Below, in pieces: positions 30,188 through 39,356 of a stretch of DNA of 64,000 bases. The stretch is taken from positions 345,001 through 409,000 of the forward strand of contig NZ_FOVU01000001.1 of assembly GCF_900115265.1 (NCBI RefSeq), read 5' to 3'. How positions within the stretch are numbered: position 1 is the stretch's first letter; every line of letters begins with the position of its first letter. The notes under the pieces are model-generated. The model was not told the DNA's origin. It did no database searches and worked only from the letters and a program-made list of their open reading frames with translations. Source of the stretch: Bradyrhizobium sp. Ghvi. Lineage in GTDB: Bacteria; Pseudomonadota; Alphaproteobacteria; Rhizobiales; Xanthobacteraceae. The position numbers and the translations under genes were made by a program.

Positions 30188-31096
30188 ATGGATATCGGAT
30201 TTATCGGCCTCGGAAACATGGGTTTCCCCATGGCGCGGCGGCTGATCGAAGCTGGACACAAGCTCGTCGTGTTCGACACCCGAAAGGAGGCCGTCGACAA
30301 GCTTGTCGCGCGCGGCGCGAGCGCTGCGACATCGCCCAGGGACGTGGCCGACGAGGTCGAGACGGTGATGGCGAGCCTGCCGTCGCTGCAGGCATCGCTC
30401 GAGGTCGCGACGGGGGCGAACGGCGTGATCGAGGGCAGCCGCGCAAAACGCTTCATCGATCTGTCGACCGTGGGCTCGCAGATGGCTTCGAAGATTCACG
30501 CTCTCCTGGCGAAGCGCAACATCGTGCAGATCGACTGCCCGGTCTCTGGAGGCGTCGGCGGCGCCGAGAAAGGCACGCTGGCGGTCATGGTGTCAGGGCC
30601 GAAGGCGGAATTCGAGCTGCTCAAGCCTGCGCTCGATGTGATCGGAAAGGTGTTCTTCATCGGCGAAAAACCAGGCGCGGCGCAGACCATGAAGCTCGCC
30701 AACAATTTCCTCTCGGCGACCGCGATCGTGGCGACGTCGGAAGCGGTGGTGATGGGCGTCAAGGCCGGGCTCGATCCCGCCGTGATGATCGACGTCATCA
30801 ATGCGGGTTCGGGCATGAACACCGCGAGCCGCGACAAGTTTCCACGTTCCGTGCTGCCGCGCACGTTCGACTTCGGCTTCGCCACCGGATTGATGGTGAA
30901 GGACGTGCGGCTGGCGCTGGAGGAGATGAAGCAACTCGGCCTGTCGATGGAGGTCGCGGATGCCGTCGGGCGTCTCTGGGAGACCGTGATAGCTGCGGAA
31001 GGCGCGGAGTCCGATTTCACGGCCGCAATCAAGCCGATCGAGAAGAAGGCGGGTGTCGTGGTCGGCGGAAAGACCGGCGGGTTGGCAGGGAAGTAG
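30188..31096 (+). CDS. 3-hydroxyisobutyrate dehydrogenase family NAD(P)-dependent oxidoreductase
   Basis: A 302-aa beta-hydroxyacid dehydrogenase. The N-terminal Rossmann motif is GFIGLGNMGFPMA (with GLGNMG at 7-12), the substrate-binding segment DCPVSGGVGGAEKGTLAVMVSG (117-137), and the catalytic lysine K169 in KLANNFLSATAIVATSEA. Family members oxidise 3-hydroxyisobutyrate, tartronate semialdehyde, glyoxylate or sulfolactaldehyde. The exact substrate cannot be chosen by eye. AGGAAACACC precedes the ATG. It stands alone between two palindromic repeats. Confidence 0.92.
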   Translation: MDIGFIGLGNMGFPMARRLIEAGHKLVVFDTRKEAVDKLVARGASAATSPRDVADEVETVMASLPSLQASLEVATGANGVIEGSRAKRFIDLSTVGSQMASKIHALLAKRNIVQIDCPVSGGVGGAEKGTLAVMVSGPKAEFELLKPALDVIGKVFFIGEKPGAAQTMKLANNFLSATAIVATSEAVVMGVKAGLDPAVMIDVINAGSGMNTASRDKFPRSVLPRTFDFGFATGLMVKDVRLALEEMKQLGLSMEVADAVGRLWETVIAAEGAESDFTAAIKPIEKKAGVVVGGKTGGLAGK

Positions 31097-31114
31097 CGCG
31101 ATCTCGCGGCGCTC

Positions 31115-31247
31115 GTCGTCCCGGGGCGCGCGTCGCGCGAGCCCGGGACCCACAGCCACAGGGAGAAGTTTGGCGAAGGTTCGGAGTTACCACTTCGCTC
31201 GATAAACTCTTCCTGTGGTTATGGGTCCCCGCCTTCGCGGGGACGAC
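31115..31247. repeat. Extragenic palindromic repeat (GTCGTCCCGGGGCGCGC family)
   Basis: Begins GTCGTCCCGGGGCGCGC and ends CGCGGGGACGAC. It contains inverted arms GGGACCCACAGCCACAGGG and CCTGTGGTTATGGGTCCCC. It is a relative of the copy at 29981-30135 and lies between convergent genes (dehydrogenase and lysA). Confidence 0.8.
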
Positions 31248-31275
31248 ACCGAATTTGTCGAAACGCCACTACGCC

Positions 31276-32541
31276 TCACAGCCACGGCGCAGGTGTATCC
31301 ATCGCGATCAGCTGCTCGACCTCGATACGCGGACGCACCACGGCGTATTGATCGCCCTTCACCAGCACCTCAGGCACCAGCGGTCGCGTGTTGTAGGTGC
31401 CGGCCTGCACGGCGCCATAGGCCCCCGATGTCATGACGGCGATGAGATCGCCCGGCTTCGGCGTCGGCAGCGTGCGATCCAAGGCGAGGTAGTCGCCGGT
31501 CTCGCAGACCGGCCCGACGACGTCGGCCACGATCGTGGCCGCGCCCTTCTCCGGCTCTATCACCGGCAGGATATCGTGATGTGCCTCGTACAGCGTCGGG
31601 CGGATCAAATCGTTCATGGCGGCGTCGATGATGACGAAGTTCTTGCCGTCGCCGTGCTTCACATAGATCACCTTGGCGACGAGGATGCCGGCATTGCCGA
31701 CGATCATGCGGCCCGGTTCGAACATCAGCGTGCAGCCGAGATTGTGGCTGACGCGCTTGACCATGCCGGCATACGCGTCGGGCGCGGGCGGCGCCTCGCG
31801 GTCCATGTAATAGGGAATCCCGAGCCCGCCGCCGAAATCGACATGACTGATGGTGTGGCCGTCGCTGCGCAAGGTCTGCACGAATTCGGAGAGAATGCGG
31901 AACGCCGTCTCCATCTTGGAGAGATCGGTGATCTGGCTGCCGATGTGAACGTCGGTACCGGTCACCTCGATTCCCGGCAGTTTCGCGGCACGGGCATAGA
32001 CCTCGCGGGCGTGCACGATCGGGATGCCGAATTTGTTCTCGGACTTGCCGGTGGAAATCTTGGCGTGGGTGCCGGCATCGACGTCGGGATTGACGCGGAT
32101 GGAGATGCGCGCGGTCTTGCCCATCTCGCTCGCAAGGCGCGACAGCAACTCGAGCTCAGGTTCGGACTCCACGTTGAGACAGAGGATGTCGGCGGCGAGC
32201 GCAGCGCGCAGCTCTTCTTCCGTCTTGCCGACGCCGGAGAACACGATCTTGCTGCTGGGGATGCCGGCCGCGAGCGCCCGTTTCAGCTCGCCGCCCGAGA
32301 CGACGTCGGCGCCGGCTCCCAACTTGGCCAGCGTGCGCAGCACCGACTGGTTGGAGTTCGCCTTCATGGCGTAGCAGACCAGCACCTTTTCGCCGGCAAA
32401 GGCCTCGGTGAAGACGCGGTAGTGCCGCTCGAGCGTCGCGGTCGAATAGCAATAGAACGGGGTGCCGACCGTCGCGGCCAGCTCGGACAGGTTCACCGCC
32501 TCGGCGTGCAGCACGCCGTTGCGATAGTCGAAATGGTTCAT
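31276..32541 (-). CDS. lysA: Diaminopimelate decarboxylase
   Basis: Final enzyme of lysine synthesis, decarboxylating meso-diaminopimelate in the cytoplasm. The 421-aa protein has a fold-type III PLP barrel. The PLP lysine is K60 in CYAMKANSN. The phosphate-binding HVDFGGGLGI and EPGRMIVGNAG are clear. The C-terminal beta domain has the catalytic Cys in GPVCETGD and the segment TSGAYGAVQAGTYNTRP. It ends the argH-lptM-lysA operon, a common arrangement in Gram-negative bacteria, and lies 24 bp after lptM. Confidence 0.97.
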   Translation of the reverse strand: MNHFDYRNGVLHAEAVNLSELAATVGTPFYCYSTATLERHYRVFTEAFAGEKVLVCYAMKANSNQSVLRTLAKLGAGADVVSGGELKRALAAGIPSSKIVFSGVGKTEEELRAALAADILCLNVESEPELELLSRLASEMGKTARISIRVNPDVDAGTHAKISTGKSENKFGIPIVHAREVYARAAKLPGIEVTGTDVHIGSQITDLSKMETAFRILSEFVQTLRSDGHTISHVDFGGGLGIPYYMDREAPPAPDAYAGMVKRVSHNLGCTLMFEPGRMIVGNAGILVAKVIYVKHGDGKNFVIIDAAMNDLIRPTLYEAHHDILPVIEPEKGAATIVADVVGPVCETGDYLALDRTLPTPKPGDLIAVMTSGAYGAVQAGTYNTRPLVPEVLVKGDQYAVVRPRIEVEQLIAMDTPAPWL

Positions 32542-32565
32542 GGCGTTGGCTCAGCTAATCCCGGC

Positions 32566-32859
32566 TCATCTTTTGCCGGAAGGTTCGTCCAGGAGCGGGT
32601 CGAGGATAAACGATTTCTTCTGGCCCCTGGTCGCCGCCGGCGCAGCATCCGCGCCATAGGTCGGATTGAACACGCTCGGCGTCTTCTGGGCTTCAGTCTC
32701 GGTGTCACCAGGAGCTGCAATATTGGCCGTGGACGCTGCGGAGGCGCCCGGCGGCAGATCCAGCGGACCCTTGCGACCGCAGCCGGCGAGCGCAAGCGCG
32801 CTCACGCTCAAGACAATGATGGCCCACCCCGACCCGGCCGGGCGAAACTTTGACGTCAC
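32566..32859 (-). CDS. lptM: LptM (YifL)-like lipoprotein
   Basis: A 97-aa lipoprotein. The signal peptide ends in lipobox LAGC (Cys27), followed directly by the diagnostic GRKGPLDLPP. In E. coli LptM helps mature the LptD lipopolysaccharide translocon. The tail is long and low complexity (TEAQKTPSVFNPTYGADAAPAATRGQKKSF), typical of alphaproteobacterial versions. It sits between argH and lysA, the conserved position of this gene. Confidence 0.9.
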   Translation of the reverse strand: MTSKFRPAGSGWAIIVLSVSALALAGCGRKGPLDLPPGASAASTANIAAPGDTETEAQKTPSVFNPTYGADAAPAATRGQKKSFILDPLLDEPSGKR

Positions 32860-32952
32860 GACGAAATCCCCACTACGCGGGGCGCACCATACAGAGATTG
32901 GCGCGCCCTGGCGAGAGCCGGATGACCATGAAACATAAGCGAAATTTTGCGT

Positions 32953-34350
32953 TCAGCCCAATTTTCGCTCTTTTTCCAGCCGCTTCGCCCAGGCCTTGGC
33001 CTGCGACGTCACGTTCTTCGGCGCGGTGCCGCCGAAGCTGGTGCGGCTCTTCACCGACGATTCGACGGAGAGCACGCCGAGCACGTCCTTGGTGATCCTG
33101 GGCTCGATCGCCTGCATCGCCTGCAGCGGCAGCTCGTGCAGCGCCACGCCGCCGTCGGCGGCCTTGGCGACGATGCGGCCGGTGACGTGGTGGGCCTCGC
33201 GGAACGGCATTTTCAGCTTCCGCACCAGCCAGTCGGCGAGATCGGTCGCGGTGGCATAGCCCTCGCCGGCCGCAAGCTTCATCTTGGCCTCGTCGGGAAC
33301 GAGGTCGCGGACCATGCCGGTCATGGCGCGGATCGCCAGCGACAGCGCGGCAAAGCCCTCCATGGCGCCCTGCTTGTCCTCCTGCATGTCCTTTTGATAG
33401 GCGAGCGGCAGGCCCTTCATCACGATCAGGAGACCGTTGAGCGCGCCGATGACGCGGCCGGTCTTGGCACGTACCAGCTCGGCCGCGTCGGGATTGCGCT
33501 TCTGCGGCATGATCGAGGAGCCCGTGGTGAACTTGTCGCTGAGCCTGACGAGGCCGACCAGCGGCGAGGTCCAGATCACGATCTCCTCGGCAAAGCGCGA
33601 CATGTGCACGGCGCAGATTGAGGCGGCCGACAAGGTCTCCAGCACGAAGTCGCGATCGGAGACCGCATCGAGCGAATTCGCCATCGGCCGGTCGAAACCC
33701 AAAGCCTTCGCGGTGGCGTGACGGTCGATCGGGAACGAGGTGCCGGCGAGCGCGGCGGCACCCAGCGGGGATTCGTTGAGCCGCTTGCGGGCATCCTGGA
33801 AACGGCCGCGGTCGCGTGCGGCCATTTCGACATAGGCGAGCAGATGGTGGCCGAACGTGACGGGCTGCGCGGTCTGCAGATGGGTAAAGCCGGGCATCAC
33901 CGTGCCGGCATGTTCCAGCGCGCGTTCCACCAGCGCCTGCTGGAACGCGGCAAGCGCGGCATCGGTCTCGTCGACGATGTCGCGGACGTAGAGACGGAAA
34001 TCGGTCGCGACCTGGTCGTTGCGGGAGCGGGCGGTGTGCAGACGGCCGGCGGCGGGCCCGATCAGCTCCGACAGGCGGCTCTCGACATTCATATGAATGT
34101 CCTCGAGCGCGCGCTTGAACTCGAAGCCGCCCTTGCCGATCTCTGACAAAATCGTGTCTAGACCCTTGCCGATATTTTTCGCATCAGAGGCCGTGATGAT
34201 GCCCTGACTGGCCAGCATCGCGGCGTGGGCCTTGGACGCGGCAATGTCCTGGGCAAAGAGGTGACGATCGACGTCGATGGAGACGTTGATCTCTTCCATG
34301 ATCTCATCGGGACGTTCCGAGAACCGGCCGCCCCACATCTTGTTGCTCAT
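32953..34350 (-). CDS. argH: Argininosuccinate lyase
   Basis: Cleaves argininosuccinate to arginine and fumarate, the last step of arginine synthesis. The 465-aa protein has the fumarase/aspartase fold: H157 in [10 protein letters not shown] and the signature [11 protein letters not shown] (277-287) containing the catalytic serine. The start at 34350 ([12 protein letters not shown]) has AGGGGAT upstream and matches the family N-terminus; an earlier in-frame start would add 32 atypical residues. It is the first gene of argH-lptM-lysA and is divergent from tlpA with an 89-bp gap. Confidence 0.97.
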   Translation of the reverse strand: MSNKMWGGRFSERPDEIMEEINVSIDVDRHLFAQDIAASKAHAAMLASQGIITASDAKNIGKGLDTILSEIGKGGFEFKRALEDIHMNVESRLSELIGPAAGRLHTARSRNDQVATDFRLYVRDIVDETDAALAAFQQALVERALEHAGTVMPGFTHLQTAQPVTFGHHLLAYVEMAARDRGRFQDARKRLNESPLGAAALAGTSFPIDRHATAKALGFDRPMANSLDAVSDRDFVLETLSAASICAVHMSRFAEEIVIWTSPLVGLVRLSDKFTTGSSIMPQKRNPDAAELVRAKTGRVIGALNGLLIVMKGLPLAYQKDMQEDKQGAMEGFAALSLAIRAMTGMVRDLVPDEAKMKLAAGEGYATATDLADWLVRKLKMPFREAHHVTGRIVAKAADGGVALHELPLQAMQAIEPRITKDVLGVLSVESSVKSRTSFGGTAPKNVTSQAKAWAKRLEKERKLG

Positions 34351-34439
34351 GATCCCCTGCTCGCGCCTTGATTTGCCGCACGTTTGCTGGCGAAGGCCAG
34401 CCGTATTAAGAGGCCCCTGATAGCCATATCTGCGACCGG

Positions 34440-35117
34440 ATGACAAACGATATGCTCGACCCCAAACCCTCCGCCACGCGCCGGATCCCGATCGTCATCG
34501 CCACAGTGGTGGTTGGCGGCCTGGCCGGCTTCGCCGCGCTGTACGGGCTGGGCCTGAGCCGGGCCCCATCTGGCGATCCGACCTGCAAACCGGCGGTCGC
34601 GACGGCGCAAAAGATTGCCCCGCTCGCCCATGGCGAGGTGGCGGCGCTGACCATGGCGAGCGCGCCACTGAAGCTGCCCGATCTCACTTTTGAGGATGCC
34701 GAGGGCAAGCCGAAAAAACTGTCCGATTTCCGCGGCAAGACGCTGCTGGTGAACCTCTGGGCCACCTGGTGCGTGCCGTGTCGAAAAGAAATGCCGGCGC
34801 TGGACCAACTCCAGGCCAAGCTGGCCGGACCTAATTTCGAGGTGGTGGCGATCAATATCGACACCCGCGACCCCGAGAAGCCCAAAGCCTTCCTGAAAGA
34901 CGCCGATCTAACCAGGCTCAGCTACTTCAACGACCAGAAAGCCAAGGTTTTCCAGGATCTTAAGGCAATAGGGCGCGCCTTGGGCATGCCGACCTCAATG
35001 CTGGTTGACCCGCAAGGATGCGAGATTGCGACCATCGCGGGACCGGCGGAATGGGCGAGCGACGACGCGCTTAGGCTGATCCGGGCCGCGCTCGGGCCGG
35101 CTGCTGCGTCGCTTTAG
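34440..35117 (+). CDS. tlpA: Membrane-anchored thiol-disulfide oxidoreductase TlpA
   Basis: A periplasm-facing thioredoxin-like protein of 225 aa. One N-terminal membrane anchor (about 17-38) is followed by a thioredoxin fold with WATWCVPC (C111, C114) and two further cysteines (C49 and one in DPQGCEI), as in TlpA of B. japonicum. There TlpA reduces ScoI and CoxB for assembly of the CuA centre of cytochrome oxidase. From memory the sequence is very close to, but not identical with, the B. japonicum protein. The start may be the ATG at 34452 ([11 protein letters not shown]), which fits that protein better. Neither start has a clear ribosome-binding site. Confidence 0.96.
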   Translation: MTNDMLDPKPSATRRIPIVIATVVVGGLAGFAALYGLGLSRAPSGDPTCKPAVATAQKIAPLAHGEVAALTMASAPLKLPDLTFEDAEGKPKKLSDFRGKTLLVNLWATWCVPCRKEMPALDQLQAKLAGPNFEVVAINIDTRDPEKPKAFLKDADLTRLSYFNDQKAKVFQDLKAIGRALGMPTSMLVDPQGCEIATIAGPAEWASDDALRLIRAALGPAAASL

Positions 35118-35137
35118 GTCTGTTTATTGGCGCAGGT

Positions 35138-35171
35138 CGGAAAACCGGTGCCCACTTTTCCGGATCATGCG
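35138..35171. repeat. Short extragenic repeat (GGAAAACCGGTGCCCACTTTTCC)
   Basis: The unit CGGAAAACCGGTGCCCACTT continues as TTCCGGATCATGCGC and has GGAAAA/TTTTCC arms. Sequences of this kind recur between genes in many rhizobial genomes. It lies between the convergent tlpA and YjfB-like genes. Confidence 0.65.
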
Positions 35172-35366
35172 CTAGGCGGTGACGTTCAGGTTGCCGCCGA
35201 CACCGGGGCCGACATTGGCAAGGGAAGGCTGGCCGGCGCCCAGCAGCGTCAGGACGGTGGATTTCTCCATATCCATGTTCTGCTTCGTCAGCGTCGCCGC
35301 GATATTCGATTGCAGCGCGCCTTGCTGGGCGGCCAGCATGGTGCTGACCATCGCCATCATGTCCAT
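35172..35366 (-). CDS. YjfB-like putative motility protein
   Basis: A 64-aa protein (MDMMAMVSTMLAAQQGALQSNIAATLTKQNMDMEKSTVLTLL...) matching the small YjfB family, which is annotated as putative motility protein. No signal peptide or membrane segment is visible. The minus strand has GAGGG about 9 nt before the ATG. The Gly-rich C-terminus (GPGVGGNLNVTA) is flexible. Function is not established and there are no flagellar genes nearby. Confidence 0.75.
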   Translation of the reverse strand: MDMMAMVSTMLAAQQGALQSNIAATLTKQNMDMEKSTVLTLLGAGQPSLANVGPGVGGNLNVTA

Positions 35367-35440
35367 TACGCGAACCCTCGTACCGGCTGCAGCCTAGGCG
35401 CGAGGGGTTAACGGGACATGAATTGTCACGAAGCTGTCCA

Positions 35441-35601
35441 TGTCCCGGACGCGGCGCGGCACCATAAGCGCGTTCACGTGCGTCTTCGACGCACTACACT
35501 GACGCACCGCAGAGCCGGGACACATGCCCCAGCGCGCTCGCGGCTTCTGGACCCCGGCTCTGCAGCGCATCGCTGACGCGCTGCGCAGCGTCCGGGGCGC
35601 G
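35441..35601. repeat. Extragenic palindromic repeat (TGTCCCGGACGCGGCGCGG...GCAGCGTCCGGGG)
   Basis: It opens with TGTCCCGGACGCGG and closes with GCGCAGCGTCCGGGGC in inverted sense. Internal palindromic parts include GTGCGTCTTCGACGCAC and GAGCCGGGACAC...CCCCGGCTC. It fills the gap between YjfB and the hydroxybutyryl-CoA dehydrogenase gene. Confidence 0.7.
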
Positions 35602-35609
35602 AGACCGCT

Positions 35610-36491
35610 TTATCTCGTCGGGACCGGCTTGGCGCCGCGGTAGTCGTAGAAGCCGCGCTGGGTCTTGCGGCCGAGCCAGCCGGCCTCGACGTATTTCACC
35701 AATAGCGGGCACGGCCGGTACTTGGAGTCGGCCAGACCCTCATGCAGCACCTGCATGATCGACAGGCACGTATCAAGGCCGATGAAATCGGCCAGCTCCA
35801 GCGGGCCCATCGGGTGGTGCGCACCGAGCTTCATCGCCGCATCGATCGCCTCGACATTGCCGACGCCTTCGTACAGCGTATAGATCGCTTCGTTGATCAT
35901 CGGCAGCAGGATGCGATTGACGATGAAGGCCGGGAAATCCTCGGAGACCGCCACCTGCTTGCCGAGCTTGGCGACGAATTCCTTGGAGGCCTCGAAGGTG
36001 GAATCGTCGGTGGCGATGCCGCGGATCAGTTCCACCAGCTCCATCAGCGGCACCGGATTCATGAAGTGAATACCGATAAAGCGCTCGGGCCGGTCGGTGG
36101 CGGCGGCAAGACGGGTGATCGAGATCGAGGACGTGTCGGAGGCGACGATCGCCTCCGGTTTCAAGATCGCGCAGAGCTCGTGGAAGATCTTGCGCTTGAC
36201 CTCTTCCTTCTCGACCGCCGTCTCGATCACGAGATCGCAATCGGCGAGGTCATCCAGCTTCTCGGCGAGCTTGATCCGCGCAACCGCCTTGGCCTTGTCG
36301 TCCTCGGTGACGGCCTTCTTGGAGACCTGACGCGCCAGATTGCCGTTGATGGTGGCCATGCCCGACTTGAGGCGGTCGGCCGAGATGTCGTTGAGCACCA
36401 CGTCGAACCCGGCCAGGGCCGCTACATGCGCGATGCCATTGCCCATTTGACCCGCGCCGATTACGCCGATCTTCTTGATTACTGCCGCCAT
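35610..36491 (-). CDS. 3-hydroxybutyryl-CoA dehydrogenase
   Basis: A 293-aa NAD(P)-dependent enzyme that interconverts 3-hydroxyacyl-CoA and 3-oxoacyl-CoA, in butyrate or polyhydroxybutyrate metabolism. The N-terminal Rossmann motif is GVIGAGQMGNGIAHV, the catalytic His is in GIHFMNPVPLMELVE, and the C-terminal domain has DFPAFIVNRILLPMINEAI and MGPLELADFIGLD. Length is typical of PaaH/HbdA. The ATG at 36491 (MAAVIKK) is preferred over an in-frame start 42 nt upstream, which adds atypical residues. It lies 210 bp after etfA on the same strand, with a strong terminator between. Confidence 0.95.
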   Translation of the reverse strand: MAAVIKKIGVIGAGQMGNGIAHVAALAGFDVVLNDISADRLKSGMATINGNLARQVSKKAVTEDDKAKAVARIKLAEKLDDLADCDLVIETAVEKEEVKRKIFHELCAILKPEAIVASDTSSISITRLAAATDRPERFIGIHFMNPVPLMELVELIRGIATDDSTFEASKEFVAKLGKQVAVSEDFPAFIVNRILLPMINEAIYTLYEGVGNVEAIDAAMKLGAHHPMGPLELADFIGLDTCLSIMQVLHEGLADSKYRPCPLLVKYVEAGWLGRKTQRGFYDYRGAKPVPTR

Positions 36492-36655
36492 AATGTCATC
36501 CACCGGAACGGCGCGCATATCGCGCCCTGCCACATCCCCTGAGCCGGGAGGACCGATTTAACCCGAAACCCGATTAGATCAGAATCCTGGCTCGAAACCT
36601 AGATTGGATCGCCTCCCGGGCGCGCCCCACGCCAAAGAAAACGCCTCATAAATGA

Positions 36656-36690
36656 AACACCGGCCGGAGTTTATACCTCCGGCCGGTGTT
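36656..36690 (-). terminator. Strong hairpin terminator after etfA
   Basis: AACACCGGCCGGAG (36656-36669) and CTCCGGCCGGTGTT (36677-36690) make a perfect 14-bp stem with a 7-nt loop, starting 11 bp after the etfA stop. On the minus strand it is followed by a T-rich stretch (TTTCATTT). It should end the etfBA transcript. Confidence 0.8.
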
Positions 36691-36701
36691 TTGAACGGCT
36701 T

Positions 36702-37646
36702 TTACTTGCCGAGCTTGCCGAGTTCGGCGGTCAGCTCCGGAACCGCCTGGTAGAGGTCAGCGACCAGCCCGTAATCGGCGACCTGGAAGATCGGCGCGTC
36801 CTCGTCCTTGTTGATCGCGACGATCACCTTGGAGTCCTTCATGCCGGCCAGATGCTGGATAGCGCCGGAAATCCCCACGGCGACATAGAGCTCGGGGGCC
36901 ACCACCTTGCCGGTCTGGCCGACCTGCCAGTCGTTCGGCGCATAGCCGGCGTCGACCGCCGCCCGCGAGGCACCAACGCCGGCGCCGAGCTTATCGGCGA
37001 GCGGCTCGATGTACTTGGCGAAGTTCTCGCGGCTCTGCATGGCACGGCCACCGGAGACGATGATCTTGGCCGAGGTCAGCTCGGGACGGTCGCTCTTGGC
37101 GACTTCCTCGCCGACGAAGGTCGACAGGCCCGGATCGGCGGTCGCCGCAACGGTCTCGACCGGCGCGCTGCCACCCTCGCCAGCAGCGGCGAAGGTCGAG
37201 GTGCGAACCGTGATGACCTTCTTGGCGTCCTTCGACTTCACCGTCTGGATGGCGTTGCCGGCATAGATCGGACGCTCATAGGTGTCGGGCGCGACGACCT
37301 TGATGATCTCCGAAACCTGCATGACGTCGAGCAGGGCGGCCACGCGCGGCATCACGTTCTTGAAGCGCGAGGTCGCAGGCGCGACGATGGCGTCATAGGA
37401 CGGAGCCAGCGAGACGATCAGCGCGGCCAGCGGCTCGGCGAGGTCGTGCGCATAGGTCTCGCCGTCGGCGAGCAGCACCTTCTTGACGCCAGCGAGCTTG
37501 GCAGCGGCATCCGCCGCGGCCTTGGCGTTCTGGCCGGCGACCAGGACCTCGACGTCCGCGCCGAGCGCAGCGGCCGCGGTCAGGGCCTTGTTGGTCGCAT
37601 CCTTGAGCGAGGCGTTGTCGTGTTCGGCAATCAGAAGCGTCGTCAT
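36702..37646 (-). CDS. etfA: Electron transfer flavoprotein alpha subunit
   Basis: A 314-aa FAD-binding subunit that, with EtfB, passes electrons from acyl-CoA and other dehydrogenases to ETF-ubiquinone oxidoreductase. The C-terminal FAD domain has [58 protein letters not shown] and [20 protein letters not shown], all classic EtfA segments. Its ATG shares one base with the etfB stop (TGATG), so translation is coupled. This ETF is more like the beta-oxidation pair than the nitrogen-fixation FixAB. Confidence 0.97.
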   Translation of the reverse strand: MTTLLIAEHDNASLKDATNKALTAAAALGADVEVLVAGQNAKAAADAAAKLAGVKKVLLADGETYAHDLAEPLAALIVSLAPSYDAIVAPATSRFKNVMPRVAALLDVMQVSEIIKVVAPDTYERPIYAGNAIQTVKSKDAKKVITVRTSTFAAAGEGGSAPVETVAATADPGLSTFVGEEVAKSDRPELTSAKIIVSGGRAMQSRENFAKYIEPLADKLGAGVGASRAAVDAGYAPNDWQVGQTGKVVAPELYVAVGISGAIQHLAGMKDSKVIVAINKDEDAPIFQVADYGLVADLYQAVPELTAELGKLGK

Positions 37647-38395
37647 CAGAGCACCCCGGCTTCGTTCTTGAGTTTCGAGACCAGCTCGGCGACGTCCTTG
37701 ACCTTGACGCCCGCCTTGCGGCCCGCCGGTTCGGTCGTCTTGAGAACCTCGAGGCGCGCGGTGACATCGACGCCGTAATCGGCAACGGTCTTGTCCGCAA
37801 TCGGCTTCTTCTTGGCCTTCATGATGTTCGGCAGCGAGGCATAGCGCGGCTCGTTGAGACGAAGATCGGTGGTGACGATCGCCGGTCCCTTCAGCTTCAC
37901 GGTCTGCAGGCCACCGTCGACTTCGCGCGTGACCTTGAAGTCGCTTCCTTCGACCTCGAGCTTCGAGGCAAAGGTCGCCTGCGACCAGCCGAGCAGCGCC
38001 GCCAGCATCTGGCCGGTCTGGTTCGAATCGTCGTCGATCGCCTGCTTGCCGAGAATGATCAGACCGGGCTGCTCTTCTTCCGCAACCTTCTTCAGGATCT
38101 TGGCGACCGCGAGCGGCTCGACGATGCCCTCGGCCTTCACCAGGATGCCGCGATCGGCGCCCATGGCAAGACCGGTGCGGATCGTCTCCGATGCCTGCGC
38201 AGGTCCAATGGAGACCACCACGACTTCGGTCGCCTTGCCGGCTTCCTTCAGGCGCAGCGCTTCCTCGACCGCGATTTCGTCGAACGGGTTCATCGACATC
38301 TTGACGTTGGCGAGTTCAACGCCCGATCCATCGCCCTTGACGCGGACCTTGACGTTGTAATCGACCACCCGCTTTACCGGCACTAAGACCTTCAT
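37646..38395 (-). CDS. etfB: Electron transfer flavoprotein beta subunit
   Basis: A 249-aa AMP-binding subunit of ETF. The N-terminus [17 protein letters not shown] and the segments [50 protein letters not shown] and [21 protein letters not shown] are diagnostic. The start at 38395 has AGAGGATCG 4-9 nt upstream. A longer in-frame start at 38434 is unlikely. It precedes etfA with TGATG coupling. Confidence 0.97.
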   Translation of the reverse strand: MKVLVPVKRVVDYNVKVRVKGDGSGVELANVKMSMNPFDEIAVEEALRLKEAGKATEVVVVSIGPAQASETIRTGLAMGADRGILVKAEGIVEPLAVAKILKKVAEEEQPGLIILGKQAIDDDSNQTGQMLAALLGWSQATFASKLEVEGSDFKVTREVDGGLQTVKLKGPAIVTTDLRLNEPRYASLPNIMKAKKKPIADKTVADYGVDVTARLEVLKTTEPAGRKAGVKVKDVAELVSKLKNEAGVL

Positions 38396-38480
38396 CGATC
38401 CTCTTTCACTCAATTTGGGAGGGGGGCTATTCAACTGGCGCGGAACCTAAAGGCCTGATCCGGCCCGGTCAACGCGCGAC

Positions 38481-38533
38481 GGGGCCTATTTTTAGGCCCC
38501 TGAAGTGCTGATCTCAATGGGGTCAGCGACCCC
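38481..38533 (-). terminator. Tandem hairpins after the cobalamin adenosyltransferase gene
   Basis: GGGGTC/GACCCC (38519-38533, 3-nt loop) and GGGGCCTA/TAGGCCCC (38481-38500, 4-nt loop) lie 7 and 40 bp after the stop codon at 38540. Neither has a long T-run, but the place fits a transcription end, and the second could also serve as a leader element before etfB. Confidence 0.5.
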
Positions 38534-38539
38534 TTGGGG

Positions 38540-39112
38540 TCAGCGGTTCTGGCCCGGAACCCAGAGCACGTCGTCGGCACCATTAAGGTTAGCAGCGCGG
38601 CTGGCCACGAACAGGAAGTCCGAAAGGCGATTCATATATTGGATGCCAACGGCCCCCACGGGCTCGCCGGGCCGGGCAGCCAGTTCCACCATCACGCGTT
38701 CCGCCCTGCGGCATATCGTGCGGGCGACATGGAGGTAGGCGGCAGCCGGCGTCCCTCCCGGGAGGACGAAGGAGGTGAGCGGCGCGAGCTTGTCATTGAG
38801 CGCGTCGATGTCGTGCTCTAGCCGCTCGACCTGACTCGCCACCACCCGCAGTCGTTCCGCCTTGCCTTCCCGTTCGGGCACCGCGAGATCGGCACCGAGA
38901 TCGAACAAATCGTTCTGGATGCGGCCGAGCATCGCATCGAGCTCCGGCGCATCCCTGGTGTGAAGGCGGACCACACCGATCGCGGCATTGGTCTCGTCAA
39001 CAGTGCCATAGGCGGCGATGCGCAGATTGTATTTGGGACGGCGCTCGCCGGTTCCGAGCGCTGTCGTGCCGTCGTCACCGGTCTTCGTATAGATACGATT
39101 GAGCACGACCAT
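38540..39112 (-). CDS. Cob(I)yrinic acid a,c-diamide adenosyltransferase, PduO type
   Basis: A 190-aa enzyme that transfers the adenosyl group of ATP to cobalamin to make coenzyme B12. The ATP-binding N-terminus MVVLNRIYTKTGDDGTTALGTGER is characteristic of the PduO type. Also typical are AYGTVDETNAAIG, QNDLFDLGADLA, FVLPGG and ICRRAERVMVELA...YMNRLSDFLFVASR. I place the start at 39112. It follows the HIG1-like gene by 2 nt. In Bradyrhizobium adenosylcobalamin serves methylmalonyl-CoA mutase. This location beside etfBA is compatible with acyl-CoA metabolism. Confidence 0.95.
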   Translation of the reverse strand: MVVLNRIYTKTGDDGTTALGTGERRPKYNLRIAAYGTVDETNAAIGVVRLHTRDAPELDAMLGRIQNDLFDLGADLAVPEREGKAERLRVVASQVERLEHDIDALNDKLAPLTSFVLPGGTPAAAYLHVARTICRRAERVMVELAARPGEPVGAVGIQYMNRLSDFLFVASRAANLNGADDVLWVPGQNR

Positions 39113-39114
39113 GT

Positions 39115-39309
39115 TCAGCGTCCCATTGCCCAGACCGCGACCATGGCGATAACAATCGCCACGAATTGCAGCAGCACGCGCCAGCGCATCAATCTCTGCG
39201 AGGTGTTGGGCGAGCCACCGCGCATCATGTTGACGAGGCCGAGCAGCAGCACCACCGCCACGGCGGCGACGGCAATCGGCAGGATGAAAGTACCAAGGAG
39301 AGATGCCAT
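39115..39309 (-). CDS. Twin-transmembrane HIG1-like protein
   Basis: A 64-aa protein with two hydrophobic helices (about 5-28, LLGTFILPIAVAAVAVVLLLGLV, and 46-62, LLQFVAIVIAMVAVWAM) and a basic loop with QRLMRWRVLLQ, which matches the HIG1/twin transmembrane family. Such proteins are linked to cytochrome oxidase assembly or stability in some bacteria and mitochondria. Its stop is 2 nt before the adenosyltransferase start, so they are cotranscribed. No strong ribosome-binding site is seen. The functional link between the two is unclear. Confidence 0.85.
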   Translation of the reverse strand: MASLLGTFILPIAVAAVAVVLLLGLVNMMRGGSPNTSQRLMRWRVLLQFVAIVIAMVAVWAMGR

Positions 39310-39356
39310 TGGAGGGTGATAACACCGTGTACGGCGCCGCGCCATCTCTCCGGTTC

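Noticed and set aside
30148..32853. A 901-codon open frame across the dehydrogenase and lysA
   Set aside because: It is out of frame with the dehydrogenase and antisense to lysA, both of which are well-supported genes.
36702..38395. etfBA as the nitrogen-fixation fixAB genes
   Set aside because: No fixC, fixX or nif genes are near, and the sequence segments fit the ordinary ETF of fatty-acid oxidation better.
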